This document shows, piece by piece, positions 45,006-55,594 of a stretch of 64,000 bases of DNA. Where the stretch lies: the NCBI GenBank assembly GCA_014378195.1, contig JACMOC010000048.1, forward strand, positions 1-64,000, read 5' to 3'. How positions within the stretch are numbered: position 1 is the stretch's first letter; every line of letters begins with the position of its first letter. This DNA is from Oligoflexus sp. (lineage in GTDB: Bacteria > Bdellovibrionota_B > Oligoflexia > Oligoflexales > Oligoflexaceae). The notes under the pieces are model-generated. The model worked only from the letters and a program-made list of their open reading frames with translations, searched no databases and was not told where the DNA came from. Position numbers and translations under genes: made by a program.

Positions 45006-45991
45006 AGTGGCGAAGCGCTCGCATCTATCGCCAGGATCTGGCTCTGAGTCGTCCCATTCCCGTCAAACAAAGACGGGACGGCGTAAGGCAAATTCTAAGA
45101 CTTGTATGCGAGACACTCGACGGACGTTTTGTTCAGGCGGATTGCGCCCCACTACCCGGCTTTCATAACGAAACTTTTGATCAATGTCGGATCGCTGCTC
45201 AAGAATATTTTGCGGGCGGGGGCCTATCAGCCCAACCTGTCAGCCTCAAAACCACGCTCGAACTCATGGAATGGCAGCTTAGCCATAGTGCGATGCCCCC
45301 CTTATCACCTCTATCCCATTTTGAAAACTCGGCGTTGCTGACTATTCCAGTCGATCAGGGTCTATGGGCCGAACATATACAATCGGCTGCGGATGCCCGT
45401 GTCTGCAAAGTGAAAATCGGAGCTTCCGACCTGAGGCTGGCGCGCGCTTTTTTATGCGAACTTGCTTCATCACGAACGGATCGCATGTTGCGGATCGACT
45501 GCAATCAGGCATTAGAGACGTCTGGCATAGAGGGAATGCAGCGCTTAATCAAGGGCTTACCTCTGGCTTATATCGAAGAACCTTTTGCCTCGCTCCCTTT
45601 GCTTTTGGACTTATCCAAGCGCCTTCCTCTCGCGCTCGACGAAAGTTTGGGGCGAGATCCGTTTCTGGATCAGGCTGCGAAGGCTTGGGTTATCAAACCT
45701 AACACTTTAGGTTGGTTTCGTACTCTTGAGCGTTTTCAGGATGAAGGCCCCCAAGATAAGATACTCAGCAATTGTTTTGAATCATATGAGACGCTTCAGA
45801 CTTATGCTTTTGCCTATTCGCGTTTCGTTTCGAATCCGGATGCATGCGGATTGGGGACAGCATTTTATTTCGCTAACCCATGCCCCTCGGGAGTCTGGTC
45901 CGCCGCCGTTTATTCATCACCGTGGCCTGAAGCTGCAGTGCCTGATTGTTTAGCGACAAAAAAAGGAGAACTCCTGTGGTCGATCTCCTAA
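45002..45991 (+). CDS. menC: o-Succinylbenzoate synthase MenC
   Basis: A 329-residue enolase-superfamily enzyme that dehydrates SHCHC. ATG 45002 overlaps the menA stop. Catalytic lysine in CKVKIG, metal ligands in RIDCNQA, YIEEP and ALDESLG, and the second lysine in WVIKPN are all visible. The C-terminal SNCFESYETLQ and GLGTAFYF are typical of MenC. It overlaps menE by 16 bases. Confidence 0.88.
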   Translation: MKWRSARIYRQDLALSRPIPVKQRRDGVRQILRLVCETLDGRFVQADCAPLPGFHNETFDQCRIAAQEYFAGGGLSAQPVSLKTTLELMEWQLSHSAMPPLSPLSHFENSALLTIPVDQGLWAEHIQSAADARVCKVKIGASDLRLARAFLCELASSRTDRMLRIDCNQALETSGIEGMQRLIKGLPLAYIEEPFASLPLLLDLSKRLPLALDESLGRDPFLDQAAKAWVIKPNTLGWFRTLERFQDEGPQDKILSNCFESYETLQTYAFAYSRFVSNPDACGLGTAFYFANPCPSGVWSAAVYSSPWPEAAVPDCLATKKGELLWSIS

Positions 45992-47373
45992 ATTTTCCTC
46001 AATCCATTTCTAACGATATATTCTGGCAAGACGAATCGCATACTTATACTTACCAACAGGTTAAAGCTTTGGCGATTGATCATCGATCTCTTTGGGGCGA
46101 ACACCCCAAGGGTGCAATTTGCGCCCTCATAGGCTTCTCGCCGCTTGAAACGTGGGTCCTGATGCTAGCCGCCTGGCAAAGGGGGCTCTGTGTGCTGCCT
46201 TTCGCCGAACGAACCTTGCCCGCTGCTATCGAACTTGCGCTGAACCAGATCCCGTGGACACTCCGCTGCGAAAAATCCCCGGCAGGAGATTGCTCCCAGA
46301 CGAATAGCGGTGCGATTTCTCTCCGTGTGACACCGAATCCTCAAGGCGCAACGGCAACGGAGAGCCAGGTTCTGATCATGACTTCAGGAAGCACCGGAGG
46401 GCCCAAAGCAATCGCCCATACTCTTTCGTCCTTAAGTGCATCGGCGCGCGCAACGCTCGCTTTTTATGAATGGAAGAAAGGGGACAGCTGGTTGCTCAGT
46501 CTTGATCCCTCCCATATCGGAGGTTTCCAAATCCTCCTCCGTGTGTGGCTCGGGCAAGGACTTTGTTATTACGGGGGCGAACCGAAAGATCTCGCTCAGG
46601 CACTAAGCGTCCGCAGTTTTTCGTTTTTATCCTTGGTTCCAACTCAGATCTTTCGGCTCCTTGAAGACACTACGACGGAACATAACCTGCGCGCGGCAAA
46701 AGCCATCCTTTTAGGAGGGGCTGCGACCCAGGGGAGTTTATTGGAACGCCTTCGTGCCCTCAATCTTCCGGTGTCTATTACCTTTGGGGCCAGCGAGGCG
46801 GCTTCGCAAATCAGTGCTTTCTCGCCCGGTGTTTTACCAACTACGATAAAACATGTGGGGCGTTTGCTTGAGATATGGACTCTTGAAGCTGGACCAGACG
46901 AGCAACTTTTTTTGTCGGGGCCAGCCTTGATGCTTGGCTATTGGCAACATAAAAAATGGCATGAATTAAATGGCTCCCCTTATTTGCTTTCGGATAGAGG
47001 GCGCTTAGAAAACGGTGTTCTTACGATCGAAGGGAGGGCGGATCAGGTATTTCAGGTGGGAGGTGAGAACCTTGCGCCTCAGGAGATTCTAGGGCTTCTG
47101 GAGTCGTTTTATCTGTTGGCAGACCTGGCCCTCATAGCCAAACCCGATCTGGTTTTTGGTTTTGTTCCTCAGCTCATCATCCGTAGCCGCACGAAACCTT
47201 CGATAAACGATCTTTTCGCTCGCTTTGAAAGCCTTTTGCCCATGAAAAGACCACGTGAAATATGGTGGTTAGAAACCGACGAAGTCAGTAAACTTTCTAA
47301 AGCTAATCTCGAACATTTACTGCGCGAGGGCAGCCCTCTTTTGCACAGATTGTGGATATATGAAAAAATATGA
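45976..47373 (+). CDS. menE: o-Succinylbenzoate-CoA ligase MenE
   Basis: A 465-residue ANL-superfamily adenylating enzyme. GTG 45976 has AAAAGGAG eight bases upstream; the earlier TTG has none. Core motifs are the P-loop MTSGSTGGPKAI, ITFGASEAAS, YLLSDRGRL and GRADQVFQVGGENLAPQEI, with a lysine near the C-terminus (VSKLSKANLE). It makes succinylbenzoyl-CoA for MenB. menB itself and menH are not in this window. Confidence 0.88.
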   Translation: MVDLLNFPQSISNDIFWQDESHTYTYQQVKALAIDHRSLWGEHPKGAICALIGFSPLETWVLMLAAWQRGLCVLPFAERTLPAAIELALNQIPWTLRCEKSPAGDCSQTNSGAISLRVTPNPQGATATESQVLIMTSGSTGGPKAIAHTLSSLSASARATLAFYEWKKGDSWLLSLDPSHIGGFQILLRVWLGQGLCYYGGEPKDLAQALSVRSFSFLSLVPTQIFRLLEDTTTEHNLRAAKAILLGGAATQGSLLERLRALNLPVSITFGASEAASQISAFSPGVLPTTIKHVGRLLEIWTLEAGPDEQLFLSGPALMLGYWQHKKWHELNGSPYLLSDRGRLENGVLTIEGRADQVFQVGGENLAPQEILGLLESFYLLADLALIAKPDLVFGFVPQLIIRSRTKPSINDLFARFESLLPMKRPREIWWLETDEVSKLSKANLEHLLREGSPLLHRLWIYEKI

Positions 47374-48616
47374 TTTTTTAGTGATAGGCGGCGGCGCCGC
47401 TGGTTTTTTCGCCGCGATAAACTGTGCTGAGCACAGACCTGGACTCAGTGTTGGCATTTTTGAAGCAACACCTCGCGTGCTGAGTAAAGTCAAAATTTCC
47501 GGAGGCGGACGCTGCAACGTTACCCACAACTGTTTTGATCCTCGCGCCCTAGTTCGGCATTATCCGCGTGGCGGGAAGGAATTGCTTGGACCGTTTCATA
47601 AATTTGGTCCCGAGCAAACCATCGCCTGGTTTGCGGCACGCGGCGTGGCGCTCAAAGTGGAAGCCGATAACCGTATGTTTCCGACTACGGATAGTTCGCA
47701 AACGATCATCGATTGTCTGCAAGGAGCCGTGCAAAAAAACGGGATCGAATTGCGTCTCAAAGCCCTCGTTGAAACTGTCGAAAAAATCGGTGACATTTTC
47801 CAGGTCACGCTTAAAGGCGGAGAAGTGATTGAGGCCAAAACTCTTATGCTTGCCACGGGCAGCGCGACTTTCGGCTGGAGCGTCGTGCGAAAGCTTGGGC
47901 ATAAACTAATCGAACCGAATCCCTCGCTGTTCACGTTTGAAATCGATCACCCTCTCCTTAAAGGTCTACCGGGCGTGAGTTTTCCTTCAGTCACGGCTGA
48001 ACTCCAGTCGACAGACGGAAACTTTGTTCAGGAAGGCCCGTTGCTCATCACGCATTGGGGGTTGAGTGGACCTGCGGTCCTTCGGCTTTCGGCCTTTGGC
48101 GCGCGCGTGCTGGCTGCGACGGATTATAAAGCGGATCTCTATGTGAACTTTGAGGGCCGTATCAAGGGTGACGAAGTTTTTGCGGTTCTAATGAACAATA
48201 AAAACCAGGAAGCTAAAAAGAAAATCAGTACAGTCAATCCTTTGCAGGGCCCGCGGCGGTTCTGGGAGGCTCTCCTTGAATTCAGCGGCTTCGCCCCGGA
48301 TAAACTTTGGGCCGATGCCAACAAAAAAGAACTTTTCAAGCTCTCGGAACTCATCACGCATTTTCCGTTTCGCATCCAGGGCAAGGGCGCTTTTAAAGAA
48401 GAATTTGTTACAGCCGGCGGCGTTGCGCGCTCTGAAATTGATTTTAGGAGCTTTCAGAGTAAGCTGATACCCGGTTTGTTTATGGCAGGTGAAGTCATTG
48501 ATGTTGATGGGATAACAGGCGGATTCAACTTCCAAAACGCGTGGACTGGTGGATTTTTAGCGGGCACGGCCGCAGCTGAGATGGTCAGCGGCGCGCGTGC
48601 TGAGCCTTCCACGTAA
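47360..48616 (+). CDS. BaiN/YhiN-type FAD-dependent oxidoreductase
   Basis: A 418-residue flavoprotein of the HI0933/BaiN family. The FAD dinucleotide motif VIGGGAAGFFAA is at residues 8-19, followed by KISGGGRCNVTH, LATGSATFG, THWGLSGPAVL and the C-terminal FAD contact GEVIDVDGITGGFNFQNA. Cellular role is uncertain in most bacteria. It overlaps menE by 14 bases, so it is in the men transcript, which hints at a quinone-related redox role; this is inference. Confidence 0.85.
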   Translation: MKKYDFLVIGGGAAGFFAAINCAEHRPGLSVGIFEATPRVLSKVKISGGGRCNVTHNCFDPRALVRHYPRGGKELLGPFHKFGPEQTIAWFAARGVALKVEADNRMFPTTDSSQTIIDCLQGAVQKNGIELRLKALVETVEKIGDIFQVTLKGGEVIEAKTLMLATGSATFGWSVVRKLGHKLIEPNPSLFTFEIDHPLLKGLPGVSFPSVTAELQSTDGNFVQEGPLLITHWGLSGPAVLRLSAFGARVLAATDYKADLYVNFEGRIKGDEVFAVLMNNKNQEAKKKISTVNPLQGPRRFWEALLEFSGFAPDKLWADANKKELFKLSELITHFPFRIQGKGAFKEEFVTAGGVARSEIDFRSFQSKLIPGLFMAGEVIDVDGITGGFNFQNAWTGGFLAGTAAAEMVSGARAEPST

Positions 48617-49668
48617 ATATCATAAATGCGTGCAACGTGATCAGTGCCAGGCTTGGTGATATGGAGGCGAATGTATCGGGCCATTTTTCCTATTCCACGA
48701 TACTTGGCACTGCTGTGATTGTTTTGGTATTTTCACGGCCTCTGTGAAGAGTCCGCTCGGAGTTGATGATATCAGAATTTCGAAATGGTCAGTGTTCCAT
48801 TCCGTCGATTCCCCGCCGGCCCCAGCATGAAAAATGCGCACGAATTTGACAAGTTTTTCCGCGCCTAGATCGATCGTTAAACTGGCCCCGGCATCCCCAT
48901 CGGAGTGCAGCATTTGGTGGTGAGCGATCCATCCACGGCACGATCCCCCGTCTGATCCGCTGAGCATTGGCCGCTCACGCTTACGCTCTTTTGCAAAGCG
49001 AGATTTGCCAAAAATTTGCCTTTGATTTGGGAATTAAATAGATCGACTGCTGACGCCTGCCGACCGGCATCGCTGCTATCAAAAGGACCTTCCCACCGAA
49101 ATCCAACACTATCGCTTGTTGTGCGTGCCATGTTCCAGGCGATTTTTGCATTAGTATCGAGATAACTCGCAAGCGTGGGATCGTTCGCGATTTTATTGAA
49201 TTCCCTGAAGTTTCGAATGTATGCGCCTTTGAAAAATCGCTCGTCGTTGTTGCAGTTCCCGCAGCCCGGGTCGTTGCGTTCCTTAATGACCTTATTTGGC
49301 AAAACAAGGTTTTTCGTGCTCGCCAAGGCCAGCTCAAGACCTGTATTCAGGTAGGCCCTTGTCACCCGTTGCTATGTAGAGTTCGGCAAGTCCGCCGAGG
49401 ATGATGCCTTGATTGTAGGAGCAGTCGAGGTCGTAGGACTGGCTTCGCTGCTGTCGGAGTGCTCGCCTTAGGAATCCGCAGCTGGTCCTTAATTCGGCAA
49501 AGAGGACGAGGGCTCGGATGCTGACGTGGAAGAATCCCCCGGGCTCGCATCTGTGGTTTCGATTCCGTTTTGATAAACAGGTCAGTTGGCAATATACGGA
49601 GCGCAGCCTGAGCCCGGGACAAAACTCATGACGACTAGGATCACGTTCATCGCTTTTGACAAATACAT
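48612..49668 (-). pseudogene. Decayed secreted GH76 glycosidase with F5/8-type C domain
   Basis: ATG 49668 (AGGAAACG upstream) begins a clean lipoprotein signal (MYLSKAMNVILVV… GSGC) that stops at 49582. Downstream in shifting frames follow GH76 fragments: YNQGIILGGLAELYIATGDKG (about 49355-49418), then YLNTGLELALASTKN and GFRWEGPF (to about 49060). Next comes an F5/8C domain start SADQTGDRAVDGSLTTK, a shift near 48890, GASLTIDLGAEKLVKFVRIF, and a last shift near 48690 into ARYIRLHITKPG. At least three frameshifts and an internal deletion are needed, and the 3' end runs into the BaiN-type gene. The ancestor was probably an alpha-1,6-mannanase-type lipoprotein. Confidence 0.85.
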
Positions 49669-49752
49669 GGTCCGTTTCCTGACTGTTTCCAGGAGATATA
49701 TTGGCAGAAACCGGTTAAAGCTTGAGAAGTTTGAACGAGTTATCGTCTTTCT

Positions 49753-49782
49753 GTGACAAGGGAAGGGATAAGCTGTTAAAAT
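49753..49782 (+). promoter_or_regulatory. Candidate promoter of the trp operon
   Basis: GTGACA (five of six to the -35 consensus), 18 bases, then TAAAAT (five of six to -10). It would start a leader of about 50 bases. No leader peptide with Trp codons is seen. Confidence 0.45.
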
Positions 49783-49839
49783 ATGACAGCAATTCGAATC
49801 AAGCTTTTTTCTCAATAGTTCTAGGGGTATGGAGGCTTT

Positions 49840-51342
49840 GTGATCTTCTTTCCCAGCTTAGAAACCCTCAAGGATTTGGCTGCCCGTGAAACGGTTCGTT
49901 ATCTGCCGGTGAGCCTGGAGCTTCCAGCGGATGCGATGACGCCTGTGAATGCATTTTTGCGTCTGAGAGCGACAGGCGCACAGAAGATGTTTCTCCTCGA
50001 GAGCGCGGAAGGGGGAGAGCAGGTCGGGCGTTATTCCTTTTTAGGGCTCGATCCCTTTTCGTCCCTTATCAGTAAGAATGCGCGGCTGACATTTCAGGAT
50101 TTTGAGACGGGCAGTGTGGAAGAAACCGATACGACCTTCACCAAAGTGGGTGAATATCTGAATCGCTTTTCAAGCGCACGGATAAACGAACTGCCTCCGT
50201 TCATGGGCGGTGCGCTCGGTTATTTCGCTTATGATTGCGTTCGCTTTTTGGAACGTATCCCTCTCCCTGAGAAAGGCTATGCGACCAAAGATCTTCATTT
50301 TATGTTCTTTAAAACCATTCTCGTTTTTGATAGGCTGCGGCATCGCCTCCATCTTGTTCATCTCATACCGCGCGAGATGGATACCCTTACCGAAAATTAT
50401 GCGCGGGCAGCAGACAAGCTGAAAGATATCAAAAACCGCTTAAATACACCGGCTCAAGGTGAAATTCTCGATATTTCCTTTACTGCTCTAAAATCGATAG
50501 AACCTATTCCCGCTACTCCGGAAATGGGTAAAGATCGTTACATCGAGGCTGTGCGGACGATTAAAAGCCACATTCGCAACGGCGATATTTTCCAATGTGT
50601 CCTTTCCGACCGATTTCAGTTCCCTGTGACGAGCGACACCTTTCTCGTCTATCGATTGCTCCGCATGATCAATCCCTCGCCTTATCTTTATTACCTGCAG
50701 TTCGGTGACGAAACCCTGCTGGGTAGTTCGCCAGAAATGTTGATACGCACCCAGGGCCGCTGCGTAGAGACCTGCCCGATTGCCGGCACACGGCCGCGGG
50801 GCAAAACGGAAGATGAGGATCACAAGCTGGAACGTGATTTGCTTGCCAGCGTGAAGGAAAAGGCCGAGCACCTCATGCTGGTGGATCTCGGTCGCAACGA
50901 TATTGGACGCGTGAGTCAGCCGGGTACTGTTAAAGTCAAATCTTACATGCAGGTCGAACGTTATTCTCACGTTATGCATCTCGTCAGCCGGGTCAGCGGC
51001 ACTCTGCGCAAAAATCTAAGAGCGTGGGATGCGTTGGGCGCGTGTTTTCCGGCTGGTACGCTCAGCGGAGCGCCCAAGATCAAAGCGATGCAGATTATCA
51101 GTCATCTTGAGGACTCGCAGCGAGGCCCTTATGGAGGCGCAATTATCTGCCAGGATTTCGGCGGTGACCTCAACACCTGTATTACGATCCGGAGCCTTTA
51201 TGTTCGGGACGGCGTGGGGTACGCGCAAGCCGGAGCGGGTATAGTCGCGGATTCTCAGGCTGAGAATGAATACGCAGAGGTGCTTCATAAAGCGAAAGCT
51301 GTGCGCACTGCAGTCGCAGCCGCGGCGGAGGTGAGCCGATGA
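49840..51342 (+). CDS. trpE: Anthranilate synthase component I
   Basis: A 500-residue chorismate-using enzyme. GTG 49840 follows GGAGG by four bases. The tryptophan feedback element is present ([12 protein letters not shown]… RYSFLG), and the catalytic domain has [37 protein letters not shown] and [11 protein letters not shown]. With TrpG it makes anthranilate from chorismate and glutamine. It heads a seven-gene operon. End product inhibition is likely. Confidence 0.93.
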   Translation: MIFFPSLETLKDLAARETVRYLPVSLELPADAMTPVNAFLRLRATGAQKMFLLESAEGGEQVGRYSFLGLDPFSSLISKNARLTFQDFETGSVEETDTTFTKVGEYLNRFSSARINELPPFMGGALGYFAYDCVRFLERIPLPEKGYATKDLHFMFFKTILVFDRLRHRLHLVHLIPREMDTLTENYARAADKLKDIKNRLNTPAQGEILDISFTALKSIEPIPATPEMGKDRYIEAVRTIKSHIRNGDIFQCVLSDRFQFPVTSDTFLVYRLLRMINPSPYLYYLQFGDETLLGSSPEMLIRTQGRCVETCPIAGTRPRGKTEDEDHKLERDLLASVKEKAEHLMLVDLGRNDIGRVSQPGTVKVKSYMQVERYSHVMHLVSRVSGTLRKNLRAWDALGACFPAGTLSGAPKIKAMQIISHLEDSQRGPYGGAIICQDFGGDLNTCITIRSLYVRDGVGYAQAGAGIVADSQAENEYAEVLHKAKAVRTAVAAAAEVSR

Positions 51343-51917
51343 TCCTACTTCTCGATAACTATGATTCATTTACCTACAATATCGAGCAGTATTTCGGTGA
51401 GCTTGGAAAACGGGTCAAGGTTGTTCGAAACGACGAAATCACACTCAAACAAATCGAAAAAATGAAACCTGAGTCTATCGTGATTTCACCTGGACCAGGT
51501 AAGCCGGACGAGGCCGGCTTAACCTTAGAGACCATTAGGACCTTTGCGGGCCATATTCCTATCCTCGGCGTTTGTCTGGGGCATCAAGCTATCGGCCAGG
51601 TCTTTGGGGGAATCGTTAAGCGCGCGCCTCGCATGATGCATGGCAAAACCTCGGTGATAAAACACGACGGCAAAGGCGTCTTTAAGGGTTTGCCCAGTCC
51701 TATGACAGTCACGCGTTATCACTCCCTGCATGTCGATCCCGAATCCTTGCCAAGCTGCCTGAAAATCACGGCCCAGACCGAGGATGGCATCATCATGGGA
51801 TTGAGGCACAAGAAGTTCCGAATTGAAGGCGTGCAATTTCACCCTGAGTCCTATCAAACGGAACATGGGCAGCGTTTATTTCAGAATTTCCTTGATCTCG
51901 CTGGGGGTCGCAAATGA
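51339..51917 (+). CDS. trpG: Anthranilate synthase component II (glutamine amidotransferase)
   Basis: A 192-residue class I amidotransferase coupled to trpE by ATGA. The triad is C79 (GVCLGHQ), H168 and E170 (VQFHPES), with the oxyanion loop [11 protein letters not shown]. It supplies ammonia to TrpE and may also serve aminodeoxychorismate synthase, since no pabA is in view. Confidence 0.93.
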   Translation: MILLLDNYDSFTYNIEQYFGELGKRVKVVRNDEITLKQIEKMKPESIVISPGPGKPDEAGLTLETIRTFAGHIPILGVCLGHQAIGQVFGGIVKRAPRMMHGKTSVIKHDGKGVFKGLPSPMTVTRYHSLHVDPESLPSCLKITAQTEDGIIMGLRHKKFRIEGVQFHPESYQTEHGQRLFQNFLDLAGGRK

Positions 51918-52915
51918 AATTTTTTTTAAAAAAATTATTTCGGGGTGAGATACTGAGCCGGGTTGAGGCGTGTGACGCGATGACCCTGATTATGAAAGGT
52001 GGGGCTAATCCCGAGGAAATCGCTGGGTTTTTAGGCGCAATCGCGGCACGCGGCGAAACCTCCGCTGAGCTGGTCGGCTGTGTTGAGGCTATGCGAGCGC
52101 AGGCTGTTCCGTTCCCAGTGAAACGCCGTGATTTGATCGACGTCTGCGGAACAGGCGGCGATGGGGCAAATACCTTTAATGTCTCCACCACCAATGCTCT
52201 TCTCTTAGCCGCGGCTGGCCTTGGTGTGGTAAAACACGGGAATCGCGCGGTTTCAAGCCAAAGCGGAAGCGCTGACCTACTTGAGATTCTAAACATAGCG
52301 ATCGATGGATCGCCGGACCATCTTGCCGAGCAGGTTGATGCCTTAGGTTTTGCTTTTCTTTTTGCCCCGCTTTTTCATCCGGCTATGAGCAATGTGTCGG
52401 GCGTTCGAAAAGCCCTTGGTGTACGAACACTCTTTAACCTGCTCGGCCCCTTGGCAAACCCCGCCCCTGTGACCAAACAAATTATCGGCGTCTATGAAAA
52501 ACGCCTTGTTGTCCTAGTGGCGGAGGCCCTACGCGATCTAGGAACCGCGCGTGGTCTTGTCGTTTGCGGCGAGGATGGCCTCGACGAATTCAGCCTGTCA
52601 GGATCTTCGTTCGTCGCGGACCTGGATAAGGGCCGCATCACGACCTACACCGTTACCCCAGAAGATTTTGGTTTGACACGGGCCCCCGTCAGCGCCATCC
52701 AAGGTGGCTCGAGCCAAGAAAATGCTGATATTACCCAGGCGATCCTGAGCGGCAAAAAAGGGCCTTCGCGCGATATCGTTGTGATGAATGCAGCGGCTGC
52801 TCTGGTCGTTTCCGGACATGCAAAATCATGGCTGGAGGGCACCCGCATAGCGGGAGAGGTCATTGACCTTGGGCATGCTTCGGCCAAGCTCAAAGCTTTG
52901 CAAAGGAAAGTTTAG
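51914..52915 (+). CDS. trpD: Anthranilate phosphoribosyltransferase
   Basis: A 333-residue protein coupled to trpG by ATGA. PRPP-binding [17 protein letters not shown] and [18 protein letters not shown] are complete. It joins anthranilate and PRPP. Separate from trpG here, unlike the enterobacterial fusion. Confidence 0.93.
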   Translation: MKFFLKKLFRGEILSRVEACDAMTLIMKGGANPEEIAGFLGAIAARGETSAELVGCVEAMRAQAVPFPVKRRDLIDVCGTGGDGANTFNVSTTNALLLAAAGLGVVKHGNRAVSSQSGSADLLEILNIAIDGSPDHLAEQVDALGFAFLFAPLFHPAMSNVSGVRKALGVRTLFNLLGPLANPAPVTKQIIGVYEKRLVVLVAEALRDLGTARGLVVCGEDGLDEFSLSGSSFVADLDKGRITTYTVTPEDFGLTRAPVSAIQGGSSQENADITQAILSGKKGPSRDIVVMNAAAALVVSGHAKSWLEGTRIAGEVIDLGHASAKLKALQRKV

Positions 52916-52962
52916 CAAAGAGTCGATATGATTTACTTCACTCATTAAAGGGGGCGAACCCG

Positions 52963-53769
52963 ATGATCAACCAAATCGCTGAAGGCAATATACTGGCTAA
53001 AATTGCAGAGACTGCGCGCAAACGTGTAAGCGATGCGCAACTGACCCGAAGCCTTGGTTATCTGCAGGATGAATGGCGGGCCATAGCACCTAAACCGAAA
53101 GATTTTACGAAGGCTTTCCTTAAAGAGTGGAACGTCATCGCCGAGGTTAAAAAAGCCAGTCCCAGCATGGGCGACATCGCACATGATATCGATCATCTCC
53201 TGGTCGCTCAAGACTATCTAAACAATGGTGCAGCAGCGCTTTCGATACTTACAGAACCGTTTTTCTTCAAGGGAAAACTCGAATATCTGCAGGATATCCG
53301 CAAGAGCTTTCGCGAGGCCTATATCCTGCAAAAAGATTTTATCGTCGATGTTTACCAGATCTATGAAGCCGCTTTGATCGGGGCCGATTCCATACTCCTC
53401 ATCGTCGCTATGCTCGGGGCCAGACAGACCAGGGAACTCCTTGAGGAGTCTCGTAAAATCGGGATTTCGGCGCTTGTGGAAGTTCATGATAAGAATGAGC
53501 TCGACATAGCGATAGACATCGGGGCCACTATCATTGGTGTCAACAACCGTAACCTCAAGGACATGAGCATTTCACTCAAAACTTCGCGCGAGCTGATCAA
53601 ACATATTCCTTCCCGCATCATTCCTATCGCCGAGAGTGGGCTCACGTCTCATGATGATCTGGTCGAACTCAAAACGCTTGGTTATCAGGGCTTTCTCGTC
53701 GGTACCCAGCTTATGAAAAATAGCGAACCCGGTCGGGCATTGAAGGAACTCATAGGCCATGGCAGGTAA
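52963..53769 (+). CDS. trpC: Indole-3-glycerol phosphate synthase
   Basis: A 268-residue TIM barrel. Catalytic elements are VIAEVKKASPSMG, LQKDFIVDVYQIYEA, LVEVHD, GVNNRNLKDM and AESGL. It closes the ring of CdRP to indoleglycerol phosphate. A 47-base gap with AAAGGGGG separates it from trpD, the only real gap in the operon. Confidence 0.93.
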   Translation: MINQIAEGNILAKIAETARKRVSDAQLTRSLGYLQDEWRAIAPKPKDFTKAFLKEWNVIAEVKKASPSMGDIAHDIDHLLVAQDYLNNGAAALSILTEPFFFKGKLEYLQDIRKSFREAYILQKDFIVDVYQIYEAALIGADSILLIVAMLGARQTRELLEESRKIGISALVEVHDKNELDIAIDIGATIIGVNNRNLKDMSISLKTSRELIKHIPSRIIPIAESGLTSHDDLVELKTLGYQGFLVGTQLMKNSEPGRALKELIGHGR

Positions 53770-53772
53770 ACT

Positions 53773-54408
53773 ATGCATAATTCCATGAAAATGAAGATAT
53801 GCGGAATCACGCGTGACGAGGATGCACACCTTGCCATTAAACTGGGCGCATTTGCACTAGGGTTTATTTTTTACGAGAAAAGCCCACGGTACATTGCACC
53901 CGAGCGTGCTCAGCAACTGATTGATGCTTTGCCACTTTACCAAAGTGCACGACTCGTCGGTGTGTTTGTCAATGCCGATGAAGAATGGGTTCGTCACGTC
54001 GCGCAACTGACTCGCATTGATACCCTGCAGTTTCATGGCGATGAGACCCCCGAATTTTGCGCAAAATTCTCTGATTATACTGTTTGGAAAGCTTTTCGCC
54101 TTGAAACGAAGTCTCAGCTTTCGGAGCTTTCAGTTTACGAAAACATCCCCTGTATCGAGGCCTTTCTTTTTGATGCGGCCGTCAAAGGGCAGTACGGCGG
54201 CACGGGTCATGGCATAGACAGAGACCTTTTAGCAAGGATTCCTCGGGCCAAACCCATAATAGTGGCGGGGGGCTTAAACGCCACGAATGCCCGTACGATC
54301 TGGGACGCGCTACATCCCTTCGCACTCGATCTTTCTTCCGGCGTTGAAACAAGCCCAGGGGTCAAAGACTCTGACAAACTCATTCAGCTTTTTGCTGAGA
54401 AAGACTAA
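53773..54408 (+). CDS. trpF: Phosphoribosylanthranilate isomerase
   Basis: A 211-residue TIM barrel with the catalytic cysteine C10 (KICGITR) and aspartate D134 ([15 protein letters not shown]), plus VAGGLNATN and [14 protein letters not shown]. It follows trpC by three bases. The first of three close ATGs fits the AGG ribosome site. Confidence 0.92.
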   Translation: MHNSMKMKICGITRDEDAHLAIKLGAFALGFIFYEKSPRYIAPERAQQLIDALPLYQSARLVGVFVNADEEWVRHVAQLTRIDTLQFHGDETPEFCAKFSDYTVWKAFRLETKSQLSELSVYENIPCIEAFLFDAAVKGQYGGTGHGIDRDLLARIPRAKPIIVAGGLNATNARTIWDALHPFALDLSSGVETSPGVKDSDKLIQLFAEKD

Positions 54409-54412
54409 ACGG

Positions 54413-55594
54413 ATGACTCTCGAACATGTACCCGATAAACGTGGCTATTACGGGCGTTTTGGTGGGCGGTTTGTGCCAGAGACTCTATACGGTCCTGTGA
54501 AGGAGCTCGAAGCGGCTTATCGCCACTACTCTGCTGATAAAGCCTTTCAAGCCGAACTTCGTTCCTACCTCGTTGATTATGTCGGGCGTCCGACGCCTTT
54601 AACGTTCGCGAAGCGTCTTACCGATCATCTTGGAGGTGCGCGCATTTATTTGAAACGCGAAGACCTTACGCACACCGGCGCCCATAAAATCAACAATGCT
54701 ATCGGTCAGGTTTTGCTCGCTAAAAAAATGGGCAAAACGCGTGTGATAGCCGAAACAGGAGCCGGGCAGCACGGAGTCGCCACGGCGACCGCGGCCGCAC
54801 TGTTCGGACTGGAGTGCGTTGTCTACATGGGGAGTGTGGACATGGCAAGACAAGCGCTCAATGTTCGACGCATGAAGCTTTTAGGAGCTGAGGTGAAAGC
54901 CGTCGAGAGCGGATCGAAAACTCTCAAGGATGCCGTGAACGAAGCCATGCGCGACTGGGTAGGAAATGTGCACAACACCTTTTATAGTCTTGGCTCCGCG
55001 CTGGGTCCTCATCCCTATCCGGAGATGGTGCGAGATTTTCATCGTATCATTGGCGAAGAGGCGCGCGTGCAGATCCAAAAGGCGATTGGTCGTTTGCCGG
55101 ACGAACTCGTCGCCTGCGTGGGAGGCGGCAGCAACGCTATTGGTTTGTTTTATCCTTTTCTGCACGATACGAATGTGGCGATGACCGGTGTTGAAGCCGG
55201 AGGCCACGGTATTGAAGGGGGCAAACACGCGGCCCGTTTTTCTGGAGGCGCACTCGGGGTTTTGCACGGAGCCATGACATATCTCTTGCAGGATGCAAAC
55301 GGGCAGGTCTCGGAAACCCATTCGATTTCGGCTGGACTTGATTATCCCGCCGTCGGCCCTGAACATGCCTACCTCCACGAATCGGGGCGAGTTACCTACA
55401 CCTACGCAACAGACGACGAGGCAAAGGCAGCGTTCAGGCTCCTCGCCCAACTTGAAGGCATTATACCTGCTCTCGAGAGTGCGCACGCGATCGCTTATGC
55501 TATTAAACAAGCTCCCCTCATGATGAAAGACCAGGTGATGCTGGTGAATCTCTCGGGTCGGGGTGACAAAGATCTGGAGGTGATGTTTGCATGA
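54413..55594 (+). CDS. trpB: Tryptophan synthase beta subunit
   Basis: A 393-residue PLP enzyme. ATG 54413 lies four bases after trpF; longer frames lie inside trpF. It has [14 protein letters not shown], the PLP lysine K92 in [29 protein letters not shown] and LSGRGDKDL. It condenses indole with serine. Confidence 0.94.
   Translation: MTLEHVPDKRGYYGRFGGRFVPETLYGPVKELEAAYRHYSADKAFQAELRSYLVDYVGRPTPLTFAKRLTDHLGGARIYLKREDLTHTGAHKINNAIGQVLLAKKMGKTRVIAETGAGQHGVATATAAALFGLECVVYMGSVDMARQALNVRRMKLLGAEVKAVESGSKTLKDAVNEAMRDWVGNVHNTFYSLGSALGPHPYPEMVRDFHRIIGEEARVQIQKAIGRLPDELVACVGGGSNAIGLFYPFLHDTNVAMTGVEAGGHGIEGGKHAARFSGGALGVLHGAMTYLLQDANGQVSETHSISAGLDYPAVGPEHAYLHESGRVTYTYATDDEAKAAFRLLAQLEGIIPALESAHAIAYAIKQAPLMMKDQVMLVNLSGRGDKDLEVMFA

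Noticed and set aside
54881..55510. Minus-strand frame of 209 codons
   Set aside because: Antisense to trpB, whose motifs are complete.
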